The position numbers and the translations under genes are program-made. Of a stretch of DNA of 53,701 bases, positions 26,661 to 35,013 are shown one piece after another; positions within the stretch are counted from its first letter, which is position 1; the number at the start of each line of letters is the position of its first letter. The notes beneath the pieces are model-generated. The model ran no database searches. It saw only the letters and a list, made by a program, of their open reading frames with translations, and had not been told where the DNA came from. Source of the DNA: Rhodospirillales bacterium (lineage in GTDB: Bacteria > Pseudomonadota > Alphaproteobacteria > TMED109); the NCBI GenBank assembly GCA_009839325.1, contig VXPW01000049.1, positions 5,258 through 58,958 of the forward strand, read 5' to 3'.

Positions 26661-27410
26661 TCAGAAGCCGACGCTTACACCAATGGTCCAGGTGCTCTCC
26701 CGCTGGCCGGATTGCGCCTGCCAGCTTGCCAGTTGCTCCGGGTGGGTCACCTCGACGTAGTTGAAGTAGCCCCGGAGCCCGGGCTGGAATGCGTATTCCA
26801 GATCGACGGAAAGGGAGTCGAGTGAACCTTGGGTCGCTCGTTTCACCGTCCCCCCGGTCCAGGAGCCGTCCGTCCAGGTAGTGATGAGAGACGTGCCGAC
26901 CCGAAATGCACCGAACTGGTAGTTGGCACCGAGGTTGTAGCCGCGCCGCACGTTGTCAATCGCAGGATCGTCGGCGTCGAACACGCCGGCTCCCAGGACG
27001 AAGCGGCCGTACTGGAGCGCGCCCACCAGGGACACTGTTTCCCCGCCCGTCCGTTCCTTAGTGGCGAACGACCGTGGGAGCGCGCGGTAGACGACACCCA
27101 CGGCGATATCGAGTTCAGAATTGCCCGCCGACCAGGCCGCGGTGGTCTCGAGCGGATTCCTCGCCCGCCATCCAATTCCCGAAACCTGGCCTTCCTCGCA
27201 GGTAGGCGAAGGATGCACGAACGTCGTGGCCACCTCGCCGCCGCTGATCCGGTGTGTGCGCATTGCGCACGGCACCACGTCGGACGACCCGAAGTGAAGC
27301 GTGCCAAGCCCGCCGGAGCGTCCGTCGTCTGCTGCCGCGGGGACCACTGAACATGCGATCAGCAATCCGGCCGCGCTCGCCAGCCGGCCGACCCATCGAC
27401 CCTTACTCAC
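26661..27410 (-). CDS. Outer-membrane porin, short form
   Basis: 249 residues from GTG 27410, which has AGGAG 9 nt upstream; a TTG at 27428 is an alternative. A signal peptide ends near VPAAADD. The remainder consists of alternating amphipathic beta-strand-like segments (ELDIAVGVVYRA, VSLVGALQYGRFVLGAGVF, YNLGANYQFGAFRVGTSLI, DLEYAFQPGLRGYFNYVEV) and ends in Phe (IGVSVGF), the outer-membrane assembly signal. Alphaproteobacterial porins are usually 300-400 residues, so about one third of the barrel seems to be missing from the N-terminal part. Confidence 0.7.
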   Translation of the reverse strand: MSKGRWVGRLASAAGLLIACSVVPAAADDGRSGGLGTLHFGSSDVVPCAMRTHRISGGEVATTFVHPSPTCEEGQVSGIGWRARNPLETTAAWSAGNSELDIAVGVVYRALPRSFATKERTGGETVSLVGALQYGRFVLGAGVFDADDPAIDNVRRGYNLGANYQFGAFRVGTSLITTWTDGSWTGGTVKRATQGSLDSLSVDLEYAFQPGLRGYFNYVEVTHPEQLASWQAQSGQRESTWTIGVSVGF

Positions 27411-27591
27411 GCCCTGGCACTCCTGCAACGCTTCGGCAGCCGAGCCCGGCGACCGTAGTGGCTCCCCTCACTCACGACTACCATATTTAGGTCTTCCGAG
27501 CGGTTCAAGGAAGTTTGGAAATGCCCCGGTCAGTTCCGGGCAGACGACGACACGGCAACCGGCAGTCGACGACGCGTTCCATGCCGGCATC

Positions 27592-27620
27592 TTGACAGAG
27601 GCCGGGTGTCGGTCGTAGAC
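27592..27620 (+). promoter_or_regulatory. Predicted sigma-70 promoter upstream of tRNA-Met
   Basis: TTGACA (27592-27597) is a perfect -35. After a 17-bp spacer comes GTAGAC (27615-27620) as a weak -10. Transcription would start near 27627, about 54 nt before the tRNA. Confidence 0.4.
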
Positions 27621-27680
27621 GCATGGGCCGGCCCTGTTGGTGTAGCCTAAAGGGGCCGGGGTCGCCGGCCGGCCACCGGG

Positions 27681-27757
27681 GGCGGGGTAGCTCAGTTGGT
27701 TAGAGCAGCGGAATCATAATCCGCGTGTCGGGGGTTCAAGTCCCTCCCCCGCTACCA
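27681..27757 (+). tRNA. tRNA-Met (anticodon CAT)
   Basis: 77 nt with encoded CCA. Acceptor GGCGGGG/CCCCGCT has a G-U pair at position 1-72; the anticodon stem GCGGA/TCCGC holds loop ATCATAA. Elongator Met is likely, since there is no initiator-type GGG/CCC anticodon-stem run; a tRNA-Ile2 (lysidine-modified CAT) cannot be fully excluded. Confidence 0.93.
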
Positions 27758-27906
27758 CTCTTGTGGCGTTTCCCGGACAGGTGCCGCTCCTTCGGCCTGC
27801 GTTGACAGCGGCCTTGGCCGGGGCTAGACATAGGCGCCCGGTTGCGGCGTTGTGGCGGTGCAGCCAAGCTAGTTGCACCGCACTGCACGTTTCCCTAGGA
27901 CCTTCC

Positions 27907-28380
27907 ATGCGTACATATACCGCCCGCCCGGCGGAGATTAAGCGTGCTTGGCATCTGATCGATGCCGAAGGAGTTGTCCTTGGACGGCTGGCCAGTCTCA
28001 TCGCCAATCGGCTCCGCGGAAAGCACAAGGCGATGTACACGCCGCATTTGGACTGCGGCGACAACATCGTCGTGGTCAACGCGGAGAAGGTGGCGCTGAC
28101 CGGCGTTAAATCCCGTGACAAGCTGCACTACTGGCACACCGGATATCCGGGCGGCATTCGGTCGCGGCGCTACGGGGACCTGCTCGCAGGCGGGCGCCCC
28201 GAACAGGTCATCGAACTCGCGGTGCGTCGGATGATCCCGAAGGGTCCGCTGGGTCGGGAACAACTGCGCAAGCTGCACGTGTACGCTGGTCCGGACCATC
28301 CGCATGCGGCCCAGCAGCCGGTGCCGGTCGATCTGGCGGCGCTGAATTCGAAGAACCTACGGCAATCTTCCAATGACTGA
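27907..28380 (+). CDS. rplM: 50S ribosomal protein L13
   Basis: 157 residues, slightly longer than usual because of a Pro/Ala-rich C-terminal end. Family segments: [87 protein letters not shown] 27907 gives the standard start. The stop overlaps the rpsI start by 8 nt, so the pair is coupled. The genes follow tRNA-Met by 149 nt. The order rplM-rpsI-argC is common in alphaproteobacteria. Confidence 0.97.
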   Translation: MRTYTARPAEIKRAWHLIDAEGVVLGRLASLIANRLRGKHKAMYTPHLDCGDNIVVVNAEKVALTGVKSRDKLHYWHTGYPGGIRSRRYGDLLAGGRPEQVIELAVRRMIPKGPLGREQLRKLHVYAGPDHPHAAQQPVPVDLAALNSKNLRQSSND

Positions 28381-28819
28381 CACGCTAACTTCCGCCCCGG
28401 TGGTCGGCTCTGGTCCGGCGGCACCTGCCGCCAAAGCGCGGAGTTACGGCACAGGTCGGCGCAAGAGCTCCGTGGCACGTGTCTGGGTGATGGCGGGCAA
28501 GGGACGGATCACGGTTAACGGCAAACCCCAGCAAGAGTACTTTCCACGGGCGGGGCATCTGGCGCTGTTGCGACTGCCGCTTCAGGTGTCCGAGCGTCAG
28601 GACGAAGTCGACGTCGTCTGCACGGTCCGCGGTGGCGGAACTTCAGGGCAGGCAGGGGCAATCCGGCACGGTATCAGCCGAGCCCTCGCCGCACGCGAGC
28701 CAGCGCTCGGCCCCAAGCTTCGTGCGCACGGACTGCTGACCCGGGATGCTCGTCGAGTGGAACGAAAGAAGTACGGGCGCCCGAAGGCGCGCCGAAGCTT
28801 CCAGTTCTCCAAGCGCTGA
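28373..28819 (+). CDS. rpsI: 30S ribosomal protein S9
   Basis: 148 residues: about 22 residues of Ala/Pro-rich N-terminal extension before the conserved core [20 protein letters not shown]. The core continues [29 protein letters not shown] and ends [20 protein letters not shown] plus KR, the invariant Lys/Arg tail that reaches the ribosomal P-site tRNA. ATG 28373 lies within the rplM end. argC follows after 71 nt. Confidence 0.97.
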   Translation: MTDTLTSAPVVGSGPAAPAAKARSYGTGRRKSSVARVWVMAGKGRITVNGKPQQEYFPRAGHLALLRLPLQVSERQDEVDVVCTVRGGGTSGQAGAIRHGISRALAAREPALGPKLRAHGLLTRDARRVERKKYGRPKARRSFQFSKR

Positions 28820-28890
28820 TCCGCTCCGGCTTGCGCGGCCGGCTGCTGACCTTACTGTTGACGTGGCGCGGACGCGCCGGGCCTTAGCAC

Positions 28891-29931
28891 ATGACTGATC
28901 GGTTCCCCGTCGCGATCTTGGGAGCCAGCGGGTACGTTGGCGCGGAATTGCTCCGGCTGGCGCTCGGGCATCCCCGACTGGAGATCGCGGCCCTTGGGGC
29001 AAAGCGCCAGGCCGGGGTCCCTCCGGAGACACTTTTCCCCCGGCTGAGTGGCCTGAACCTGCCGCCATTTGTTGACGTCGACGAGTTCGATGGCTCCGGG
29101 TGTGCGCTGGTGTTTTGCTGCCTTCCCCACAGCACGACTCAGGAGACCGCTGCGCGCCTCGTTCCCTCGGTTCGCGTGGTTGATACTTCTGCGGACTTCA
29201 GGCTCCGTGATCTCGCGAGCTACGCCGAGTGGTACGGCACTCCCCATCTGGCGCCGGAATTGCAGCGTGACGCCGTTTACGGTCTGACCGAGCACGCCCG
29301 TGCGGCGATCGGGTCCGCCTCGCTGGTGGCCTGTCCGGGCTGCTACCCGACGTCAGCGCTCCTGCCCCTGCTTCCCCTCTTGTCGGCCGACCTGATCCAA
29401 CTCGAGCCCATCGTGATTGACTCCAAGTCGGGGGTTTCGGGAGCTGGACGAGCACTGCGGGAAGACCTGCTGTTCGCCGAAGTCTCCGAAGGCATTCGTG
29501 CCTACGGACTTGGCGGGCACCGCCATACGCCGGAGATCGAGCAGGAGTTGTCGGGCGTTGCCGGCTCCGACATCACGGTCACTTTCGTTCCGCACTTGGT
29601 GCCGATGAACCGCGGCATTCTGACGACCATCTACGTCAGTCCGCGCAGCGGTGTGGCCGCCACGGAGCTGCAGGCGTGCCTGGAGGCCGCGTACGCCGCC
29701 GAGACCTTTGTGCAGGTTCTGCCGCCGGAGGTTGTCCCCGCGACGCGGGAGGTGCGCGGATCCAATCAGGCACACATCGGCGTGGCAGACGGCCGTGGCG
29801 GACAGGCAGTGCTCATTTGCGCACTGGACAACCTGCTCAAGGGAGCCGCCGGGCAGGCAATGCAGAACGCCAACGTGATGCTGGGCCTGTCGGAAGACAT
29901 TGGTCTGTTAGCTGGTACCTTGGCGCCGTAA
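28891..29931 (+). CDS. argC: N-acetyl-gamma-glutamyl-phosphate reductase
   Basis: 346 residues, full length. It is the NADPH-dependent reductase of the third step of arginine synthesis, cytosolic. The Rossmann start VAILGASGYVGAELLRL, VVDTSADFRL and the catalytic-cysteine segment LVACPGCYPTSALL (Cys151) are clear, as are DSKSGVSGAGR, GLGGHRHTPEIEQEL and FVPHLVPMNRGI. ATG 28891 gives the usual start. Its place behind rpsI is an alphaproteobacterial habit. Confidence 0.97.
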   Translation: MTDRFPVAILGASGYVGAELLRLALGHPRLEIAALGAKRQAGVPPETLFPRLSGLNLPPFVDVDEFDGSGCALVFCCLPHSTTQETAARLVPSVRVVDTSADFRLRDLASYAEWYGTPHLAPELQRDAVYGLTEHARAAIGSASLVACPGCYPTSALLPLLPLLSADLIQLEPIVIDSKSGVSGAGRALREDLLFAEVSEGIRAYGLGGHRHTPEIEQELSGVAGSDITVTFVPHLVPMNRGILTTIYVSPRSGVAATELQACLEAAYAAETFVQVLPPEVVPATREVRGSNQAHIGVADGRGGQAVLICALDNLLKGAAGQAMQNANVMLGLSEDIGLLAGTLAP

Positions 29932-30072
29932 CCGAACCGAGAATCGTTCCTGGGCTATCTGTGCCATGGTGTGCTGCGAGGTCGGCCATCATCGATTGGG
30001 CGGGGCGCGAAGCCTCGTGCACAATCTCGGACAGGCTCGAAAATCGGGCGGCCTGACCGGAACGACTGGCCG

Positions 30073-31299
30073 ATGAAGCAAATTCCCTCCCCCCGCGAGT
30101 TCGAGCGAATCCAGGCGCTGCCGCCGTACGTGTTCGCCGAGGTGAACGCGATGAAAGACGCCGCGCGGGCGGCCGGAGAGGACGTCATCGATCTCGGGAT
30201 GGGCAATCCCGATCTCGCACCTCCGGATCATGTTGTCGACAAGCTTGTCGAGACGGTTCGCAATCCGCGCGTGCACCGGTATTCCGCCTCGCGCGGTATC
30301 CGCGGCCTCCGTCGAGCGGTAGCGGGCTACTACCAACGTCGGTTCGATGTCACGCTGGATCCCGAGCGCGAGGTGATCGTGGCCTTGGGATCCAAGGAAG
30401 GGTTTGCCCACCTCGCCACGGCGATTACCGAGCCCGGGGATCTCGTGCTGGTCCCCGATCCCAGCTATCCAATTCATCCGTACGGGTTCGTGCTGGCGGG
30501 GGCTGGCATCCGGGGCGTGCCGGTCGGGCCCGGTCGCGACTTCGTTACCGAGTTGGCACGGGCGCTGGAAGCTGGCGCCGGCCGAGTCAAGGCAGTCACG
30601 GTGAACTTTCCTGCGAATCCGACGGCCGCGGTAGTAGGGCTGGAAGTCTTGGAGGCCATCGTGGACCTCTGTCGGCGACACGAAGTCTGGATCCTGTCCG
30701 ATCTCGCCTACGCTGAGATTTACTTCGACGTTTCGCCGCCGCCGTCAATCCTGCAGGTGCCAGGTGCCAAGGAGCTTGCAGTCGAGTTCACCTCGCTGAG
30801 CAAGACCTACTCGATGCCTGGCTGGAGAATCGGGTTCGCTGCCGGCAACCCGCACCTTGTCGCCACGTTGACTCGAATCAAGTCCTACCTGGACTACGGT
30901 GCTTTCACGCCGATTCAGGTGGCGGCGACCGCAGCTCTCAATGGGCCTCAGGAATACGTCGACTCAGTCCGCGCAATCTACCGCCGCCGCCGAGACACAT
31001 TGGTGGGCGGGTTGCAGCGCGCCGGTTGGGATGTCGATCCGCCGGTGGCAACGATGTTCGTGTGGGCGCGGCTGCCGACGGCATTTCAGGGCGCAGGTAG
31101 CCTCGCTTTCGCAAAGGAGCTGCTGTCGGAGGCCCGGGTCGCGGTGTCACCCGGCGCGGGCTTCGGTCCGGGCGGGGAGGGCTGGGTCCGGATCAGCCTG
31201 GTGGAAAACGAACAGCGCATCCGGCAGGCCTGCCGCAACATTCGTCAATTTCTGGATCGCTCGGACGTCGGCGTCCGGACCGCGCGGGGTGCTGCGTGA
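30073..31299 (+). CDS. Class I/II aminotransferase (AlaC / LL-DAP aminotransferase-like)
   Basis: 408 residues, PLP-dependent fold type I. VIDLGMGNPDLAPPDHV, YSASRGIRGLRRAV, VNFPANPTAAVV, SDLAYAEIYFD and SLSKTYSMPGWRIGF, whose Lys244 should bind PLP, match the AlaC/DapL-like branch found upstream of glpX-recJ in many alphaproteobacteria. The likely role is transamination between pyruvate/alanine, glutamate or aspartate. ATG 30073 gives the family start. The stop overlaps the glpX start by four bases (GTGA). In related genomes a homoserine dehydrogenase gene usually sits between; here it does not. Confidence 0.88.
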   Translation: MKQIPSPREFERIQALPPYVFAEVNAMKDAARAAGEDVIDLGMGNPDLAPPDHVVDKLVETVRNPRVHRYSASRGIRGLRRAVAGYYQRRFDVTLDPEREVIVALGSKEGFAHLATAITEPGDLVLVPDPSYPIHPYGFVLAGAGIRGVPVGPGRDFVTELARALEAGAGRVKAVTVNFPANPTAAVVGLEVLEAIVDLCRRHEVWILSDLAYAEIYFDVSPPPSILQVPGAKELAVEFTSLSKTYSMPGWRIGFAAGNPHLVATLTRIKSYLDYGAFTPIQVAATAALNGPQEYVDSVRAIYRRRRDTLVGGLQRAGWDVDPPVATMFVWARLPTAFQGAGSLAFAKELLSEARVAVSPGAGFGPGGEGWVRISLVENEQRIRQACRNIRQFLDRSDVGVRTARGAA

Positions 31300-32258
31300 C
31301 CCCCGCGTCGCCAAGCGTCATGCGTGGGCTCCTGGATGATCTCCTTCAGGCGACCGAGGCGGCGGCGCTGGCAGCGTCGACGTGGCGGGGGCGTGGCGAC
31401 GAAAAGGCCGCCGACCAGGCCGCGGTCGATGCGATGCGTCAGCAGCTCCAGTCCGTGCCCATGTCCGGAACCGTCGTCATTGGCGAGGGAGAACGTGATG
31501 CCGCCCCCATGCTCTATGTCGGTGAAGCGGTTGGGGCTGGGACGGGGCCGGAGCTCGACATTGCGGTAGATCCGCTGGAAGGCACCACCATTTGCGCTAC
31601 CGACGCGCCCGGTGCGTTGGCAGTCCTCGCTGCAGGGGCACGCGGAAGTCTGCTGCACGCGCCGGACGTGTACATGGAAAAGCTAGCGATTGGCCCCGGC
31701 TGTCCGGAAGGCCTCATTCGGCTCGACGATCCTCCAGCTGACAATCTGGAACGCATTGCCGAGGCCAAGGGCTGCAGAGTTGAAGATCTTACTGTCTGCA
31801 TCCTGCGCCGGGATCGTCATGCCGATCTCGTCCACGCGGTCCGTGAGACCGGGGCTCGCTTGCGGCTGATTGGCGATGGGGACGTGGCGGCAATCATTCA
31901 GGTGGCCGATGCCGATTCGCCCGTCGACGTCTACATGGGGGTCGGCGGCGCGCCGGAGGGGGTGCTGGCGGCGGCGGCGTTGGCCTGCACGGGCGGAACC
32001 ATGCTGGGCCGCCTCGTCTTTAGAGACGACGGCGAGCGCGCTCGTGCAGCCCGGGCCGGTATCCGCAACTTCGATAGGGTGTACAGCCGTTCGGAACTTG
32101 CCTCCGGGGGCACGGTCCTGATCGTAACCGGAGTCACTGACGGGCCGCTCGTGCAAGGCCCGCGGCAGGCGGCAAACAGCGTCACGTGTGACAGCCGCGT
32201 GTATTCGTCCGATGGTCGCTGCGAACGACGCCAGGCCACGTACCTGGTGCCGGCGTGA
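31296..32258 (+). CDS. glpX: Fructose-1,6-bisphosphatase class II
   Basis: 320 residues from GTG 31296. ATEAAALAASTWRGRGDEKA and DQAAVDAMRQQL open the family pattern, followed by the metal and substrate segments VVIGEGERDAAPMLYVGE and AVDPLEGTT, then GVGGAPEGVLAAAALACTGG. It removes the C1 phosphate of fructose-1,6-bisphosphate in gluconeogenesis. It is coupled to both neighbours by four-base GTGA overlaps (aminotransferase before, recJ after), so the three are one transcriptional unit. Confidence 0.95.
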   Translation: MTPASPSVMRGLLDDLLQATEAAALAASTWRGRGDEKAADQAAVDAMRQQLQSVPMSGTVVIGEGERDAAPMLYVGEAVGAGTGPELDIAVDPLEGTTICATDAPGALAVLAAGARGSLLHAPDVYMEKLAIGPGCPEGLIRLDDPPADNLERIAEAKGCRVEDLTVCILRRDRHADLVHAVRETGARLRLIGDGDVAAIIQVADADSPVDVYMGVGGAPEGVLAAAALACTGGTMLGRLVFRDDGERARAARAGIRNFDRVYSRSELASGGTVLIVTGVTDGPLVQGPRQAANSVTCDSRVYSSDGRCERRQATYLVPA

Positions 32259-34018
32259 ATGCCGGCTCCGCAACACCCAGGCGGTCCCTGTCAGGGAGGA
32301 TTTGGCGTTATCGCACTGCCGACGAACGGGCGGTGGCGGCGGTCGTCCGGGCCACGGGAACATCCGATGGATTGGCCCGCCTCCTAGTCGGCCGTGGCAT
32401 CGCGCCCGACCAAGCGAATACCTGGCTGGGTCCAGTGGGCATGCCTCGCCTGCCCGGGGTGAGTTCGGTACTCGATCTGGATCATGCGGCGGCCTTACTG
32501 GCGGACGCCGTGACGCAGCGGCGGCGCATCGGGATTCTCGGCGACTATGACGTCGATGGCGCGGCGTCCACTGCCCAGCTCGTTCGCTACTTGCGGGCAG
32601 CGGGGGTGACAACCATCACGCACGTTCCAGATCGGATCGCGGAGGGATACGGTCCCAGCGCCGCTGCGATCGACCGCTTCCGGGCGGCAGGTACGGAGCT
32701 GGTCGTGACCGTTGACTGCGGCATCACCGCGTTTGCTTCTCTGCAGTATGCGGCGGAACGCTGCTTACCTGTCGTTGTGGTCGACCATCACGTTGCCGAA
32801 GCCGAGTTGCCGGCGGCGGCGGCCATCGTGAACCCAAATCGCAGTGACGACACGAGCGGCTTGGGGATGCTGACTTCCAGCGGCCTCACCTGGCTGTTGA
32901 TCAGCCGCCTGCACCGGGAGTTGGGTCACCGTGGCGTCCGGGACGGTCTCCTGCCCGAGCCCGAGTCGTTTCTCGACTTGGCGGCCCTGGGAACCGTCTG
33001 CGATCTCGCCCCGCTGACGGGAGCAAACCGGGACCTCGTTCGCCGTGGCCTCGAGATCCTCGCGCGGGGCGGCAATCCCGGTCTCCGCGCCATTGCCGCC
33101 GCTGCCCGCCTCGAGGAGCCCCCGCAGGCATCGCACTTCAGTTTCGTTTACGGCCCCCGGATCAACGCCGCCGGTAGGGTCGGCGATCCTGCACTGGGCT
33201 TGCGCATTCTCGAAACCGACGACCCGGAGGAAGCCGATCATGTCGCCGGCCTGCTCGAGGGCCTGAACCGGCGCCGCCAGTCGCTGGAGGCGCAGGCGTA
33301 CGACGAGGCCGTGACCCAGGCCGAAGCGCTCGGTGCTGATGCGGGTCCGGCGGTGATCGTCGTCGGCGAGGGATGGCATCCCGGAGTGATCGGGATCGTC
33401 GCAAGTCGCCTGGTGAATCGGTTTCAGCAGCCTGCGGTTGTGTGCGTCCGTGAGCGAGATCAGCTACGGGGTTCGGCCCGCTCGCTCGCGGACATCGACA
33501 TCGGCACACCCGTGATCCGGGCCCGGCGAGCGGGGTTGCTGGAGAAGGGGGGAGGCCATCCGATGGCGGCCGGCTTCACCGGGAGCAGCGGCCGTGCAGG
33601 CGAGCTGGTCGCCTTTCTCAAAGACGAGCTCGCGCAGGCCCGGCAGCCAGACTCTGATGAGCGCGCCTTGCTTCTTGACGGCATCCTGGCGGTGTCCGGC
33701 GCCAACGTCGCGTTGGGAACAGAGTTGGAGCGGGCCGGACCGTTCGGGGTAGGTAATCCGTGGCCATGCTTCACCTTTCCGAGGGTTTTTCCTGTTCAGG
33801 CGCGCATCGTGGGCAGCGGGCACGTCAGCTGTCTCCTCGCTGATGAGACCCGTGGCCGCGTGAAAGCGATCGCGTTCCGAAGCGAGGGAACTCCGGTTGG
33901 CAACGCCTTGTTACGTGGCCGGCCTCTGGACGTCGCCGGCCAAGTGCAGATTTCGACCTGGCGAGGCCAGAGGCGCGCCGAAGTACACATTCAGGATGTC
34001 GCCAAGTGTCACGGATAG
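32255..34018 (+). CDS. recJ: Single-stranded-DNA-specific 5'-3' exonuclease RecJ
   Basis: 587 residues. The DHH phosphoesterase motifs are visible: RIGILGDYDVDGAAST (Asp97-Asp101), VTVDCGITAF, and VVVDHHVAEAELP near residue 172. The DHHA1 part has NAAGRVGDPALGLRIL, VIVVGEGWHPGVIGIVASR and GGHPMAAGFT. The C-terminal OB-like domain (QARIVGSGHVSCLL) binds ssDNA. RecJ acts in RecF-pathway recombination, mismatch and base-excision repair. The GTG start overlaps glpX by four bases, and the 3' end overlaps galU by 13. Confidence 0.96.
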   Translation: MNAGSATPRRSLSGRIWRYRTADERAVAAVVRATGTSDGLARLLVGRGIAPDQANTWLGPVGMPRLPGVSSVLDLDHAAALLADAVTQRRRIGILGDYDVDGAASTAQLVRYLRAAGVTTITHVPDRIAEGYGPSAAAIDRFRAAGTELVVTVDCGITAFASLQYAAERCLPVVVVDHHVAEAELPAAAAIVNPNRSDDTSGLGMLTSSGLTWLLISRLHRELGHRGVRDGLLPEPESFLDLAALGTVCDLAPLTGANRDLVRRGLEILARGGNPGLRAIAAAARLEEPPQASHFSFVYGPRINAAGRVGDPALGLRILETDDPEEADHVAGLLEGLNRRRQSLEAQAYDEAVTQAEALGADAGPAVIVVGEGWHPGVIGIVASRLVNRFQQPAVVCVRERDQLRGSARSLADIDIGTPVIRARRAGLLEKGGGHPMAAGFTGSSGRAGELVAFLKDELAQARQPDSDERALLLDGILAVSGANVALGTELERAGPFGVGNPWPCFTFPRVFPVQARIVGSGHVSCLLADETRGRVKAIAFRSEGTPVGNALLRGRPLDVAGQVQISTWRGQRRAEVHIQDVAKCHG

Positions 34019-34917
34019 CCGGCGCGCCTGATTCCGTCAGGACCGCCGTCCTCCCGATCGCGGGACTCGGGACACGTTTTCTTCCGGCGACCAAGGCAGT
34101 GCCCAAGGAAATGCTCCCGGTCGCCGGGCGGCCATTGGTGCAGTACGCCGTCCAAGAGGCGCTGGATTCCGGGATTGAACGAGTGGTACTGGTAGCGGCT
34201 CCGGGACGGGACCTGGCGTTGCAGCATTTCGCGCGCGACCGGGAACTCGAGGCAGCCCTGGCGGCGCGGGGCCGTTCCCGGGCGCAGGCCGAGGTCCGGA
34301 TGCTGCCAACCCTTGGGGAGCGGCTGACCGCAGTCGAGCAGGCGGAGCCGCTTGGACTCGGCCATGCCGTCGGCTGCGCGACCCAGGCGTTTGGACCAGG
34401 TCCGTATGCCGTGATCCTGCCGGATGATCTCGTTCTGGGTAATGTTCCGTGCCTGCGTCAACTGCTGGACGTCCACGACCAGCTGGGCGGCACGGTGTTG
34501 GCTGTGACCAGCCTTCCTCGGGAGGAACTCCGGAAGTTTGGGGTGGTCGCACCCGGCGTCGATGACGGCACCGTGGTGGAGGTGCATGGTCTCGTGGAGA
34601 AACCGGCCCCGGGAATGGAGCCGTCGCAACTAGCAGTGGTCGGCCGCTACGTGCTTGCTCCCGAAGTGTGTGCAGCGCTGCCGACGTTGGTGCCCGGCGC
34701 CGGTGGCGAGTTGCAGCTGACCGATGCGATTGCTGCCACGATCGGAGCCACGCCGGTCCACGCGGTACGGTTCGAAGGACGGCGATTTGACTGCGGGAAT
34801 CCCGCCGGGATGGTTGCAGCGGGTGTGGCCGTGACACTTGCGGATCCGTCGCTCAGTGAAGTCGTGGCTACTTCGGTCCGCGCGCTCCTGTCAGGGATGG
34901 ACGGGGAACAGGCGTGA
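34006..34917 (+). CDS. galU: UTP-glucose-1-phosphate uridylyltransferase
   Basis: 303 residues. TAVLPIAGLGTRFLPATKAV with PKEMLPVAGRPLVQYAVQEA is the GalU signature. ILPDDLVLG, the VAPGVDDGTVVEVHGLVEKP segment, LVPGAGGELQLTDAI and RRFDCGNPAGMV are also conserved. It makes UDP-glucose for polysaccharide and lipid glycosylation. The GTG at 34006 lies inside the recJ end and is the only upstream start giving the full N-terminus. The phosphohexomutase gene follows and would supply glucose-1-phosphate. Confidence 0.94.
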   Translation: MSRIAGAPDSVRTAVLPIAGLGTRFLPATKAVPKEMLPVAGRPLVQYAVQEALDSGIERVVLVAAPGRDLALQHFARDRELEAALAARGRSRAQAEVRMLPTLGERLTAVEQAEPLGLGHAVGCATQAFGPGPYAVILPDDLVLGNVPCLRQLLDVHDQLGGTVLAVTSLPREELRKFGVVAPGVDDGTVVEVHGLVEKPAPGMEPSQLAVVGRYVLAPEVCAALPTLVPGAGGELQLTDAIAATIGATPVHAVRFEGRRFDCGNPAGMVAAGVAVTLADPSLSEVVATSVRALLSGMDGEQA

Positions 34918-35013
34918 CCTGGCGCAACTGATGGGGAGCGATTACGTCGAAGCCTACTTGATCGATGGTCCGGCCGCGACGGGCGAAGCGACACGTCGTC
35001 GAGCTGCAGGCTC

